This document shows positions 8,268-18,002 of a stretch of 64,000 nt of DNA, piece by piece; position 1 is the first letter of the stretch, and every line of letters starts with the position of its first letter. The position numbers were made by a program, and so were the translations under genes. The DNA is from Haloarcula pelagica. GTDB taxonomy: Archaea; Halobacteriota; Halobacteria; Halobacteriales; Haloarculaceae. The notes under the pieces were generated by a model. It worked only from the letters and a program-made list of their open reading frames with translations, searched no databases and was not told the DNA's origin. The DNA is taken from the NCBI RefSeq assembly GCF_030127105.1, contig NZ_CP126161.1, forward strand, positions 1 through 64,000. The letters run 5' to 3'.

Positions 8268-9668
8268 TCAGCGAGCCCGATCCACGACGGTCTCGCCGTC
8301 GACGACGACGTTGTAGGCCGCTTCGTCGTCGTTCCAGAGGACCAGCCCGTTCTGTATCGACAGGAGGTCGCCGTAGTCGGCCTCGACCAGGTCGGCGTTG
8401 AGCATCGAGGCGTCGGTCCGCACCGCGAAGTGGTCGGTCGCCTCGCTGCCGTCGCCGATCAGGAACAGCGGGTTCCCCTCGCCCTCCGAGAGGTCCGGGC
8501 TCAGTTTGATCGCCAGGAGGTTCACCCGGTCGGTGACGTAGGTCTCGGCGTCGGCCATCGGCGCGTGGACGCCCCGGTCGGGGGAGATGTCGATACGAGT
8601 CTGCCCGTCCGTTCTGAGGACGCTGTAGGCGTACTGCACGTCGGTGTTGACGAACTCGCCGGTCCCGCCGCCGGCGTCGTCCAGCCGGCGCTGGATGTCG
8701 GGGACCGCGATGTCGGATTTGCGGTCGAACGACCAGCACTCGCCGCCGGGCCGCTGGTGGGGCCAGAGCCGGACTGTCGGGGCGTAGACGGTCGCTGGGC
8801 CGTCGTCCGCGACGGCACGTTCGGTCGTCCGGAGGTCGATCGCGGTGTTGCGGTCGGCCGGCGCGACCGCAAGCACCGTCCCGTCCTCGGCCAGGAAGTC
8901 CAGGTATCGCCGGACCGTCGCCGCGGGGTCGTCGAGTTCGCTGAGGACGTTCCCGAAGAGGATCAGGTCGAACGGTTCCTCGGCCTCGAACACCTCGGCA
9001 CGCTCCCGGTGGATCGTCGTCCCGACGTGTGGCGGCGCAGTCTCCAGGAGGTGTGCCAGCACGTCGGCGGCCGCGCTTGGCTCGACGGCGTGATAGTCCA
9101 ACAGCCCGTCCTCGGGCAGGAGATCCAGCAGCCCGAGCGCCGGCCCTCCGACGCCGGCACCGACATCCAGCACCCGGAGTCGGGACGGGAGCAGTCCGTC
9201 ACGGGCGAGGTCGGCAAGCAGGTACTGGGCGGTCGCGTAGTAGTCCGGGAGGTGATAGATCGCGTAGCCCAGCGCGGTGAGCCGGTCGTACTCGACCGAT
9301 GCGCCCTGGAGATACCGCTCCTTGATGTCGCGGATACGCTCGCGGAGGCGGTCGCCGCTGTCCCCGCGGTGCCAGTTCGGTCCGAACTCCTCGACGAGCA
9401 GGTCCTCGACGGCGCGGGCGTACGGCGTCGGGAACGACTCGACGCCGTGGAACCGGACCGACAGCGGTTCCTCCGGGGCCGGCACGAAGGTCCCGTCTCC
9501 CTGCTCGACGATCGCGAGGTCGAACGCCTCCTCCCGGAGGACCCGCCGGACGACCGCCGGGTGGGGTTGTCCCTCGACGTACTCGTGGATCTCCTCGGGG
9601 TCGAGCGGTCGGACGCTCCTGAGGTACTGGGCGTTCTCGCGGATCTGTCGGCGTGTGTCGGCGTTCAT
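8268..9668 (-). CDS. Rsm22-family (mitochondrial/archaeal) ribosome-associated SAM methyltransferase
   Basis: The 466-residue protein has a central Rossmann methyltransferase domain. The SAM motif is LRVLDVGAGVGGPALGLLD (about residue 165). It is followed by the acidic loop DYHAVEPSAAA and a post-II motif FDLILFGNVLSEL (about 235). The N-terminal region FPTPYARAVEDLLVEEFGPNW and the arrangement match the Rsm22/small-subunit family, which is implicated in small ribosomal subunit assembly. The usual Cys cluster of Rsm22 iron-sulfur proteins is not obvious. Its start overlaps the stop of tyrA by three bases, indicating coupled expression. Confidence 0.75.
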   Translation of the reverse strand: MNADTRRQIRENAQYLRSVRPLDPEEIHEYVEGQPHPAVVRRVLREEAFDLAIVEQGDGTFVPAPEEPLSVRFHGVESFPTPYARAVEDLLVEEFGPNWHRGDSGDRLRERIRDIKERYLQGASVEYDRLTALGYAIYHLPDYYATAQYLLADLARDGLLPSRLRVLDVGAGVGGPALGLLDLLPEDGLLDYHAVEPSAAADVLAHLLETAPPHVGTTIHRERAEVFEAEEPFDLILFGNVLSELDDPAATVRRYLDFLAEDGTVLAVAPADRNTAIDLRTTERAVADDGPATVYAPTVRLWPHQRPGGECWSFDRKSDIAVPDIQRRLDDAGGGTGEFVNTDVQYAYSVLRTDGQTRIDISPDRGVHAPMADAETYVTDRVNLLAIKLSPDLSEGEGNPLFLIGDGSEATDHFAVRTDASMLNADLVEADYGDLLSIQNGLVLWNDDEAAYNVVVDGETVVDRAR

Positions 9669-10395
9669 AGCTCCTCGTAGATGCGGGCGAACTCCTCGGG
9701 GTCAGCGTCGGCCAGCCGGCGGGCGGCGTCGGCCACCGCGTCGGCGCCGTCGAAGGTCCGCTGGATGTCGGCGTAGACGCGGGGGTCGCCCCGGTGACGC
9801 CGTCGACGAGGTCGGCCAGGCCGGCCGAGATCGGCGTGTGGAACGACTCGGGCACGTCCTCGGCGGCCAGCGCGAACGCCAGGACGGCGGTGTGGGCGGC
9901 GGCCTGGACCGTCTCCATGGCGGTGTCGTGTTCCTCGACGGTCGTCTCGAAGACGGTGTTGCCGGCCGCCGAGAGGGCGGTCGTGAGCCGGTCGGCTGTC
10001 GGCCCGTCGGCGTCCGTGACGGCGGCGACGTTTCCGGGTGCGTTGGCCGGCGCGAACAGCGGGTGGAGACTCACCCGCTCGCTGTCGGGTGCGGCCTCGC
10101 GCATGGCTGCGACCGGCTCCCGCATACTGCCGGTCACGTCGACCACGGCGCCCGTCGCCAGTGGGGCGTACTCCTCGATCGCGGCCCGCGCGACCGGCAT
10201 CGGGACGGCCACACAGACCACGTCGAAGCGCTCGTCGGTGTCGGTCGCGACGGCGCGGCCGCCGACGGCCCCGGCAGCGGCCTCGGCGGCGGCCTGGTCG
10301 GTGTCGGTGAAGGCGAGCGTCGCGTCGGCGTGGTCCCGGAGCGTCCCGGCGACCCACCGCCCCATCGCGCCCGCGCCGACGACGAGAACGTTCAT
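9665..10395 (-). CDS. tyrA: Prephenate dehydrogenase (frameshifted)
   Basis: The NAD(P)-binding domain begins MNVLVVGAGAMGRWVAGTL. VVDVTGSMREPVAAM and SLHPLFAPANAPG (His near residue 112) are typical of archaeal TyrA, which oxidises and decarboxylates prephenate on the way to tyrosine. After DLVDGVTG the frame breaks in the CCCC run at 9789-9792 (top strand). Adding one base yields GDPRVYADIQRTFDG and a normal end, ARIYEEL, giving about 243 residues. It overlaps the Rsm22-like gene (ATGA). Together with the aroK and chorismate mutase genes it places Tyr synthesis in this region. Confidence 0.88.
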
Positions 10396-10567
10396 CGACC
10401 GGGCGTAGCCCGCGGCGTCTCAAAAGGCGTTCGGTCACCCGCGGGACCCGAGCAGCGGGGAGGTTCCCGCTCTGACGATACCGACGTAGACGCCCGTCGA
10501 AACCGACCGACGGCGTCCGGGGGACCCCTCCTAAACGCTTATCCGTCGGCCGAGAGTGAACAGAGCC

Positions 10568-11341
10568 ATGAAGCGCGTTCGATTCCGTGACTCCGCGGGG
10601 AACGTCCGCGGCGGCCGCTGGACCGTCGAGGACGGCGAGCCTGTCGTCACTGCCGCGGCCGGCCCGTACGGCCGCATCGCCTTCGGGGACGAGAGCTACG
10701 ACCCCGACGAGGTCGACATCCTCCCGCCCTGTGAGCCCACGAAAGTCGTCTGTATCGGCCGCAACTACGCCGATCACGCCGACGAGATGGCGGAAGAACT
10801 CCCGGATCGGCCGATGCTGTTCCTGAAAGCGCCAAACGCGATCGCCTCGCACGGCAACACGCTCACGCTGCCCTCGGGCAAGGAGCGGATCGACCACGAG
10901 GCGGAACTGGGCGTGGTCATCGGCGAGCAGTGCAAGAACGTCTCCGAGTCCGGCGCGATGGACGTGGTCGCGGGCTACACCTGCGTCAACGACATCTCGA
11001 ACCGCGACGACCAGAACCGCGAACAGAACTGGGTCCGCGGGAAGGCCTTCGACAACGCCTGTCCGATCGGTCCGCTGGTCGCGACCCCGGAACACGTCCC
11101 CGAGGACGCCACGATCGAGTGCCGCGTCAACGGTGAGACTCGCCAGTCCTCCTCGCGTGACCACCTCATCTTCTCCATCCCGGAACTCATCGCGGAGATC
11201 ACCGAGTACATGACCCTGGAACCGGGCGACGTGATCGCCACCGGAACGCCCGAAGGCGTCGGGCCGCTGGCGGACGGTGACACCGTCGAGATCGAGATCG
11301 AGGGCGTCGGCACGCTCGAACACTCGGTCAAGATCCCCTGA
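10568..11341 (+). CDS. Fumarylacetoacetate hydrolase family protein
   Basis: The C-terminal FAH fold is clear: KVVCIGRNYADHADEM, DHEAELGVVIGEQCKNVSES (metal-binding acidic residues), GYTCVNDISNRDDQN, then FDNACPIGPLVATP and DVIATGTPEGVGPLADGD. Members hydrolyse C-C bonds or isomerise/decarboxylate oxo-acids in aromatic or sugar-acid catabolism; the exact substrate is unknown. The ATG at 10568 is chosen over the GTG at 10556 because MKRVRFRD is the usual start. A promoter-like AT-rich element CTAAACGCTTATCC lies about 25 bp upstream. Length is 257 residues. Confidence 0.88.
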   Translation: MKRVRFRDSAGNVRGGRWTVEDGEPVVTAAAGPYGRIAFGDESYDPDEVDILPPCEPTKVVCIGRNYADHADEMAEELPDRPMLFLKAPNAIASHGNTLTLPSGKERIDHEAELGVVIGEQCKNVSESGAMDVVAGYTCVNDISNRDDQNREQNWVRGKAFDNACPIGPLVATPEHVPEDATIECRVNGETRQSSSRDHLIFSIPELIAEITEYMTLEPGDVIATGTPEGVGPLADGDTVEIEIEGVGTLEHSVKIP

Positions 11342-11388
11342 CGCGGATAACAACGCATAAGTTTAGGATCGCCTAATCCTTCGACGAG

Positions 11389-13022
11389 ATGGAGGAGCGC
11401 GAGCCGTCCGACCGTGCCGATGTCTGTGTCGTCGGTGCCGGTCCCGCAGGTGCACTCGTCGCCAGCCGACTCGCCAACGACGGCCACGACGTAGTCGTCC
11501 TGGAGGCCGGTCCCCGGTTCGACTTCGAATCGCGCCAAGAGCGCATGGAGCGAGCGATCAGGCCGGGCGGCAGGGGCGATGTCTGGGAGATGGGGGGCGA
11601 GCGGGACGCCTACACCTCCGGCGGCGACCGGTTCTACCCGCTCAACGTCACCCGCGTGAAAGGCGTCGGCGGGTCGACACTGCACTGGCAGGGGATGGTG
11701 ATGCGGTTCCACCCGACGGATTTCGACGGCGGCCACGAAAACGCAGACCCGGCGTGGCCGATCAGCTACGAGGACCTCCGGCCCTACTACGCCGAGGTCG
11801 AGCGGGCGATGGGGGTCGCCGGCGATGCCGACAACCCGTTCGCACCGTCCCGGGAGAACCCCTATCCCATGCCGGGGTTCCCGCCCTCCTACAGCGACTC
11901 GCTGTTCGCAGAAGCCTGTGAGTCGCTGGGGATCGCCACCCACTCGGTCCCCAACGCCCGCAACTCCGAGGGGTACGACGGTCGGGGCCAGTGTGTCGGC
12001 TACGGGACCTGTCAGCCGGTCTGTCCCTCCGGCGCGAAGTACGACGCCAGCGTCCACGCCAGGGACGCCGAAGAGGCCGGCGCCCGCATCGTCGATCGCG
12101 TGCCAGTCCAGCGCCTGGAGACCGACGGCGAGGGCCGGGTCACCGCCGCCGTCTACGCCACCCCCGACGGGACCGAGCACCGACAGACGGCCCGGGAGTT
12201 CGTCCTGGCCGCCGGCGGCGTCGAGATCCCGCGCCTCCTCTTGCTCTCCCGGTCGGAGGCCCACCCGAACGGCCTCGCCAACTCCTCGGGCTCGTGGGCC
12301 GGTACTTCATGGAACACCTCTTTGCCGGTGCCGGCGGCACGCTCGACCGGGAGACCCGCCAGAACCACGTCGGCTTCATCACCAGCGAGACCCACCAGTT
12401 CTACGACGACCCCGGGCAGGCCGTCGAACACGCCGGCACCGGGGAGACGGTCGTCGAGTCGACCGGGGAGTCGTTCTCGCCGATCAAACTTGAGTTCCTG
12501 AACTACGCCGGCCCCTCCCCGGTCGAGATCGCCCTCGACGGCGAGACCTGGGGTGACGACCTCCTCGCCGATCTCCGGTCGGCCTACGGCACCCACATCG
12601 CCATGGGCGGACTGGTGGGGCAACCGCCGCGGAAGGAAAACCGTGTGACGCTCGACACCTCCCGGACCGACGACCACGGGAACCCCGTTCCGGACATCCG
12701 GTGGTCGCTGGGATCGCGTGTCAAACGGTCGCTACGCCGGGCCAACGAGATCCAGGTGGCGATCCTGCGGGAACTCGGGGCCGAGATCGGCGGTACGGTC
12801 GGACCCGAACACACCGGCCCGGCGTACCACCACATGGGGACGACCCGGATGGGGACCGATCCCGCCGAGAGCGTCGTCACACCCACCCTTCGGACCCACG
12901 ATCTGACGAACCTCTCGGTCGCGTCCTCGTCGGCGTTCGTCACCGCCGGATCGCTGAACCCGACGCTCACGATCGGTGCCCTGGCGTTGAAATGTGCCGA
13001 CCACGTGGGGCAGCGGCTCTAG
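11389..13022 (+). CDS. GMC-family FAD-dependent oxidoreductase (frameshifted)
   Basis: The N-terminal FAD-binding motif is VCVVGAGPAGALVASRLA (about residue 12), followed by VKGVGGSTLHWQGMVMRF, the GMC/gluconate-2-dehydrogenase-like substrate entrance. The C-terminal domain has PAYHHMGTTRMGTDP and SSAFVTAGSLNPTLTIGAL, where His and Asn act at the flavin. The two parts are in different frames. The break is at the GGG run 12288-12290, and one extra G gives LANSSGLVGRYFMEH, about 544 residues. It oxidises alcohols, probably of a polyol or sugar. An AT-rich TATA-like stretch (AACGCATAAGTTTAGG) lies 30 bp before the start. It overlaps the next, convergent gene by 4 bp. Confidence 0.85.
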
Positions 13023-13474
13023 TAGTAGAGCCCGAGGATCGCCCCGGCGTCGAGCAACAGGAGGACTGCCACGACGGCGGCCCCGAGCAGGAACGGCCGC
13101 GCCTCGCGGGCCGGTTCCCCGACTTTCTTCCGGTCGAACCCGTCCGTGAGTTTCGACGCGCCGACCTCGACGAGGCCGGCAAGCAGGAACCACAGCGCGA
13201 CCATCGTCAAGACGAGGTGGCCCCGTCCGGTGCCGGTCAGCGACTCGGCGGTGTACCGCGTCGCGGCCATGTGCCCGCCGGTCAACAGCAGCGCCAGCGC
13301 GCTCACTCGCGAGACGGTCTTGAGTTTACCCGTTATCGGTTCGAGTGCGCGGACCCGCGCGTTCCCGTTCATCGCGACCGGCAACACGGCGTAGACGGTA
13401 AACAGGACACTCCCCGACCAGAGCCCAGCGAACACGAGGTGGGTTCCGAAGATCGCGGCATCGACAGTGCTCAT
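13019..13474 (-). CDS. CopD-like four-helix membrane protein
   Basis: The 151-residue protein has about four transmembrane helices. The first carries FGTHLVFAGLWSGSVLFTVY, resembling the His/Trp helix of CopD-type copper-resistance or haem-associated membrane proteins. The others are in SALALLLTGGHMAATR, LVLTMVALWFLLAGLVEV and FLLGAAVVAVLLLLDAGAI. A conserved His sits in GGHMAA. It may bind haem or copper in the membrane; the sequence does not decide. It is convergent with the GMC oxidoreductase. Confidence 0.65.
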   Translation of the reverse strand: MSTVDAAIFGTHLVFAGLWSGSVLFTVYAVLPVAMNGNARVRALEPITGKLKTVSRVSALALLLTGGHMAATRYTAESLTGTGRGHLVLTMVALWFLLAGLVEVGASKLTDGFDRKKVGEPAREARPFLLGAAVVAVLLLLDAGAILGLYY

Positions 13475-13698
13475 GGGCGGTGGTTGGACGGCACTGTCTT
13501 GAACGTCCTGCTTCCGCGCCCGGCGGTCAGGAACCGCCGTCGTCCGAGGGATCGGCTTCCGCGAACACGTCTCGCGCTTCGACGTTCGCGGCGTCGCCTC
13601 CGGGGGTCGCCGCTGTCGCTATCCGGGCCGTGGTGACCGACGACGGTCCCCGGCCGTCATGTGAAGAGTTTTCACCGCCGGCGTCACCACGGACAGGT

Positions 13699-14027
13699 AT
13701 GCCTGGTGACATCGACAACACGGCCGACGCGCTGTCCCGCGTCCGAACGAACGGGAACCTCGATACGGTCGAGATCACGGACGTGACCGAGGAGGACACG
13801 AGGTCGCGGTCCACATGGAACTCCCCGGCGGCGCGTCCTTCGAACAGTGTTTCAAGCGCCCGCCGGTCTGGGGCGCCAACTGTGACCTCAAGCGGTTCCT
13901 CGACGCCTACGAACTCGCACCGGACGAGGTCGAGGAACTGATCGGGAAGCGCGTCCCGGTCAACCGCGAGGTCGTCGACGATACGCTCCGGTTCGAGATC
14001 GATCTCGACGCGCTGCCCATCGACTAG
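13699..14027 (+). CDS. Small conserved haloarchaeal protein of unknown function (frameshifted)
   Basis: The first frame starts MPGDIDNTADALSRVRTNG and runs through DTVEITDVTEED. The second frame continues VAVHMELPGGASFEQCFKR and ends RFEIDLDALPID. Joining them at about 13797-13803 with one extra base (GACGACGAG) gives about 109 acidic residues with no membrane segment. No enzymatic motif is recognised. It stands alone between a convergent CopD-like gene and the epimerase-like gene downstream, 40 bp away, and could be co-transcribed with the latter. Confidence 0.6.
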
Positions 14028-14067
14028 ACGGGGGAAGGCCTAACCCGATCCGGACCGCCCGGCCCGT

Positions 14068-14903
14068 ATGGACGTTCTCATCACTGGCGCACACGGGACC
14101 GTCGGGACGGCGATCACCGACCACCTCGGTGACGACGACCGGTACAACTTCACGTTGCTGGACGTGGACGACGCACCGAGCCCTCACGAGACAGCCGTCG
14201 CGGATGTCCGGGCGTACGACGAGATCCGCCCGCACTTCGAGGGACAGGACGCGGTGGTCCACCTGGCGCTGATCCCCGGGACCGGCGGCCCCGACTCCCG
14301 GGCGCTGGGCTGGAACGAGCCACAGGCCGACAACCTCGAAGGCATCCACAACGTCACCGAGGCGGCCGTCGACGCTGGCCTGGACAGCATCGTCTTCGCC
14401 TCCTCGAACCACGCCGTCGGGATGGTCGAGGGACGGAACGCGCCCGACGTGTACCACGACCGGGGTATCGTCGCCGGCCACGACGAGCCACACCGTCCCG
14501 ACTCCCGGTACGGTCTGACGAAGAGCTACGGCGAGGACCTGGGGCGGCTCGCGGCCGAGGCACACGAGATCAGCTTCTACGGTCTCCGTCTCGGCGCGAT
14601 CCGGGATCCGGCGTACGACCACCCGTACGGCGACGCCGAACGAGGTGTCGACGAGGGCCGTTGGGAGCGGGGCAGCGACGCCTACGAGGAACAGGTCGCA
14701 CGCATGAAAGGGCTCTGGCAGTCCCGCCGCGATCTGGCCCACATGGTCGCGTGCTGTCTCGACGACGAGTCGGTCGAGTGGGACCACTTCTACGGCGTCA
14801 GTGGCAACGAGCGCCGCTGGCTCGACGACCTCGAACACGCCCGGGAGACGATCGGCTACGAACCCAGGACGACGGCGAGCAGTGGGACGGCCCGCCGGCG
14901 TGA
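14068..14903 (+). CDS. NAD-dependent extended SDR: sugar (uronate / glucose-6-phosphate) dehydrogenase-like (frameshifted at the end)
   Basis: The Rossmann motif MDVLITGAHGTVGTAI is at the N-terminus. VFASSNHAVGMVEG and RYGLTKSYGEDLGRL (YxxxK catalytic pair, about residue 150) mark an extended short-chain dehydrogenase. The SSNHAVG block is shared with uronate dehydrogenases and with Azf, the haloarchaeal NAD-dependent glucose-6-phosphate dehydrogenase. A sugar or sugar-acid oxidation is therefore likely, but the exact substrate is open. The last 15 residues (QDDGEQWDGPPA) are reached only by adding one C to the CCC run at 14863-14865. Length is about 278 residues. Confidence 0.8.
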
Positions 14904-14966
14904 GTGTGACCGCAGTCCTGTGAACGAACGTGAAGATTTATCTACCGAAGCGTGGTATCGTATGTC

Positions 14967-15173
14967 ATGGCAACGAACCGTAAGGGCGGCTCGTCACCGC
15001 TGGCACGTATCCAGAACCGCTACGAGGGAACCAAAAAGAAGTGCCCGGAGTGTGGGTTCGTCGACGAGGCGGGCAACTGGGACAGCCGGACCAACGGCGG
15101 CAAGATCGTCTACCGCCACACCTGCCCGAGCTGTGACGCCGAGCGCGAGCACACGTTCTCGATCCTCGGATAG
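14967..15173 (+). CDS. Small CPxCG-type zinc finger protein
   Basis: This 68-residue basic protein has two zinc-knuckle pairs: KKCPECGFVDEAG and HTCPSCDAEREH. Between them is NWDSRTNGGKIVYRH. Such two-knuckle zinc beta-ribbon proteins are abundant in haloarchaea and are often regulators, but no function is established for this one by sequence. The ATG at 14967 is preferred to the GTG at 14952. An AT-rich GAAGATTTATC at about 14930-14941, some 27 bp upstream, fits a TATA box for a leaderless transcript. Confidence 0.8.
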   Translation: MATNRKGGSSPLARIQNRYEGTKKKCPECGFVDEAGNWDSRTNGGKIVYRHTCPSCDAEREHTFSILG

Positions 15174-15236
15174 CCCCGTCCCGTCGAGCCAGCCCAGGTG
15201 GTCACTCTTAAGCCGCCCCACCCGCTTGGCACATCC

Positions 15237-16319
15237 ATGGAGCCACGCGATCTCTCGTCGCACACGGTCTACCGGGCGGGCCGCGGTATCGAAGAAGTCG
15301 CCCGGGAACTGGGGGTCGAGCCCGACGACCTCGTGAAACTCGCGTCCAACGAGAACATGTTCGGGCCGAGTCCCGCCGCCGTCGACGCGATCCGGGAGTC
15401 GGCCGCCGGGATGCACTCGTACCCGAAGGCCTCCCACGCGGACCTCGTGGCGAGGGTTGCCGACCACTGGGACTGCGAGGACGAGCAGGTCTGGCTCGGG
15501 AACGGCGGTGACGGGGCGCTCGACTGTCTCGCCCGGGCGATGCTGGACCCGGGCCAGCGCGTGCTGGTGCCCGATCCCGGTTTCGCCTACTACCCGATGA
15601 GCGCCCGCTACCACCACGGGACCGTCGCCGAGTACACCCTCTCGAAGGCCGACGACTTCGCACAGACGGCCGAGACGGTCCTGAAAGATTACGACGGCGA
15701 GCGGATCGTCTACCTAACCAGCCCGCACAACCCGACCGGCGCGGAGTTCTCGACGGACGCCGTCCGAGAGATCGCCGAGGAGACCGACGAGCAGACCCTC
15801 GTCGTCGTCGACGAGGCCTACGGGGAGTTCTCCGACCGGCCGAGCAAACGATCGCTGCTCGACGACCGCGACGACGTGGCGATCCTCCGGACGTTCTCGA
15901 AGGCCTACGGACTGGCGGGGGTCCGGATCGGCTACGCGCTGGTCCCCGAATCGTGGGCCGACGCCTACGCCCGGATCAACACGCCGTTCTCGGCGAGCGA
16001 ACTCGCCTGCCGGGCGGCGCTTGCGGCGATGGACGACGACGAACACGTCCGCAAGTCCGTCGAGACGGCCGCCTGGGCCCGGGAGTACATGCACGACGAA
16101 CTCGCGGCCGACACCTGGGAGAGCGCCGGCAACTTCGTGCTCGCGTCGGTCGGCGACGCCGACGCCGTCGCGGAGGCGGCACAGGAGGCCGGCGTCATCC
16201 TCCGGGACTGCTCTTCCTTTGGCCTGCCAGAGTGCGTCCGGATCACCTGTGGCACGCGCGAGGACACGCGCCGAGCCGTCGAGACGCTCAACGAGATTCT
16301 CGGGGTGACAGAGGCGTGA
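15237..16319 (+). CDS. hisC: Histidinol-phosphate aminotransferase
   Basis: The 360-residue PLP enzyme belongs to fold-type I. Evidence: the N-terminus GIEEVARELGVEPDDLVKLASNENMFGPS, the PLP-phosphate region GNGGDGALDCLAR, SPHNPTGAEFS, VDEAYGEFSDRPS, and the Schiff-base lysine in RTFSKAYGLAGVRIGYAL (about residue 221). A C-terminal RITCGTREDTRRAVETL is also present. It transfers an amino group from glutamate to imidazole-acetol phosphate in histidine synthesis and may also serve aromatic amino acids. The ATG at 15237 is chosen. Its TGA overlaps the GTG of the adenylate kinase. Confidence 0.93.
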   Translation: MEPRDLSSHTVYRAGRGIEEVARELGVEPDDLVKLASNENMFGPSPAAVDAIRESAAGMHSYPKASHADLVARVADHWDCEDEQVWLGNGGDGALDCLARAMLDPGQRVLVPDPGFAYYPMSARYHHGTVAEYTLSKADDFAQTAETVLKDYDGERIVYLTSPHNPTGAEFSTDAVREIAEETDEQTLVVVDEAYGEFSDRPSKRSLLDDRDDVAILRTFSKAYGLAGVRIGYALVPESWADAYARINTPFSASELACRAALAAMDDDEHVRKSVETAAWAREYMHDELAADTWESAGNFVLASVGDADAVAEAAQEAGVILRDCSSFGLPECVRITCGTREDTRRAVETLNEILGVTEA

Positions 16320-16822
16320 GGGTCGCAGTGACGGGCACGCCCGGGACGGGCAAGACCACGGCGACGGAGCGACTCGACACCGATCTCGACGTAGTCCACC
16401 TCAACGACGTTGTCACCTCGGAGGGGTTCTCGACGGGCCGCGACGAGGAACGCGGGAGTCTCGTCGCCGACCTGGACGCGGTGGCCGACTGGCTCGACGG
16501 GCGCGACGACGTTGTCTTCGAATCACACCTGGCACACCACTTCGACGCCGACCGGGTGATCGTCCTCCGTGCCCACCCCGAGACGGTCGCGGCCCGCCTT
16601 CGGGGGCGGGGCGACGAAGAGGCGAAGGCAGCCGAGAACGCCGAATCGGAGGCGTTGGACGTGATCCTCTCGGAGGCCGTCGACCGCCACGGGATCGACT
16701 CGGTCTACGAGGTCGTCACGACCGACCGCGACCCCGACGAGGTGGCGGCAGCCATCGAGGCCGTGCTCCGCGGCGAGCGTGACCCGAGCGCCGGCACCGT
16801 CTCGTACGTCGAGTGGCTATGA
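16316..16822 (+). CDS. AK6/Fap7-type adenylate kinase
   Basis: The 168-residue P-loop kinase begins VRVAVTGTPGTGKTTATERL (Walker A at about residue 6). It has an acidic NMP-binding segment (VVHLNDVVTSEGFSTG), VVFESHLAHHFDADRVIVL, and the LID-type ETVAARLRGRGDEEAKAAEN. This is the archaeal AK6/hCINAP/Fap7 family, which has adenylate kinase and ATPase activity and in eukaryotes helps small-subunit maturation. The start is a GTG overlapping the hisC stop. The stop overlaps the next ATG, so three genes read as one coupled unit. Confidence 0.88.
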   Translation: MRVAVTGTPGTGKTTATERLDTDLDVVHLNDVVTSEGFSTGRDEERGSLVADLDAVADWLDGRDDVVFESHLAHHFDADRVIVLRAHPETVAARLRGRGDEEAKAAENAESEALDVILSEAVDRHGIDSVYEVVTTDRDPDEVAAAIEAVLRGERDPSAGTVSYVEWL

Positions 16823-17427
16823 CACTGGACAGGTTCAGACCGCTCGCCGACCGTGCGCTGGGGCCGTTCGTCAGCGCCGCCCGCATGACCGGGCTCTCTC
16901 CCGACGGCGTGAGCGTCATCGCCTTCCTGCTGGCTGTCGGTGCCGGCGGCGCCTACGGCGTGGCGGCACGGGACCCGCTGCTGTACGTCCTCGGTGCCTT
17001 TCTGGTCCTGGGGAACGGCTGGCTCGACCTCGTCGACGGCGCGCTCGCCCGGGAACTCGACGTTGCCTCCTCGGGTGGTGACCTGCTCGATCACGTCCTC
17101 GACAGGTACGCCGATATCGCGATCATCGTCGGCCTGGCCGCGGGGATCGGCCAGTGGGCGCTCGGCATCGCCGCCGTCACGGGCGTGTTGATGACCTCGT
17201 ACCTCGGCACCCAGGCCGAAGCCGTCGGCCTGGATCGGGTGTACGGCGGCCTGCTCGGCCGGGCCGACCGGCTGGCGCTCGTCGGCGTCGTCACCGGCGT
17301 GGTCGCGTTCGTCCAGCCCGAGGTCGCGGGGCTCTCGCTCGTCGGCTGGCTGCTGGTCGTCTTCGCCCTGGTGGGTCATCTCACCGCCGTCCAGCGGTTC
17401 TATCACTCGATGCGCGCGCTGGACTGA
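16819..17427 (+). CDS. CDP-alcohol phosphatidyltransferase (archaeal phospholipid synthase)
   Basis: The 202-residue membrane enzyme carries the CDP-OH-PT signature D-x2-D-G-x2-A-R-x8-G-x3-D-x3-D as DLVDGALAR followed by SSGGDLLDHVLDRYAD (about residues 72-100). It has about five hydrophobic segments. It should replace CMP in CDP-archaeol with an alcohol such as inositol phosphate or glycerol phosphate; which one is not evident. The start ATG overlaps the adenylate kinase stop. Confidence 0.87.
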   Translation: MTLDRFRPLADRALGPFVSAARMTGLSPDGVSVIAFLLAVGAGGAYGVAARDPLLYVLGAFLVLGNGWLDLVDGALARELDVASSGGDLLDHVLDRYADIAIIVGLAAGIGQWALGIAAVTGVLMTSYLGTQAEAVGLDRVYGGLLGRADRLALVGVVTGVVAFVQPEVAGLSLVGWLLVVFALVGHLTAVQRFYHSMRALD

Positions 17428-17476
17428 CAGGGCGGCCGGCACACCATTTATACCCTCCCCTCTCCAACCCGGCAGT

Positions 17477-18002
17477 ATGGTCCAGTGCGAGATGTGCGGC
17501 AAGGAGGTCTCGTCTCCGAACCGCGTCAAGATCGAGGGCGCTGAACTCGATGTCTGTGACGAGTGTACCGACTTCGGCACGGAGGTCAAAACCGAGGACA
17601 GCTCCTCGACATCGACGAAGTATTCGACATCCTCCAGCGGGTCGAGCGGGTCGTCCTCGTCCTCACAGTCGAGCGTCCAGTTCCGGCGGGTCGAGCCGTC
17701 GCCGCGACATGTTCGACGAGATGGACGAGGTGGCCCAGGACTACGACCAGCGGATCCGGGAGGCCCGCGAGTCAAGCGGGATGAGCCAGGAGGACCTCGC
17801 ACGGAAGCTCAACGAGAAGGCAAGTCTCATCCGGAAACTCGAACGCGGCGACACGCTCCCGACCGACGAGATCCAGAAGAAACTCGAACGCGAACTGGGG
17901 ATCTCGCTGAGCGAAGGCGGCAGTAGCGAGGAGACCGAGTGGTCGAGCGGTAGCAGCCAGGGGAGCTACACGCTCGGCGATGTCGTCGAACGCAAGGACT
18001 AG
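17477..18002 (+). CDS. mbf1: Multiprotein bridging factor 1-type HTH protein (frameshifted)
   Basis: The protein has an N-terminal zinc ribbon MVQCEMCGKEVSSPNRVK with DVCDECTDFG, a Ser-rich linker, and a C-terminal Cro/XRE helix-turn-helix (IREARESSGMSQEDLARKLN, KASLIRKLERGDTLPTD). This is the archaeal MBF1 arrangement. MBF1 is thought to bridge TBP or ribosome-associated factors. The two halves are in different frames, with the break inside the Ser-rich linker at about 17655-17685. The net change is +2 or -1, so its exact site cannot be fixed. It overlaps the convergent HalX gene by 4 bp. Confidence 0.88.
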
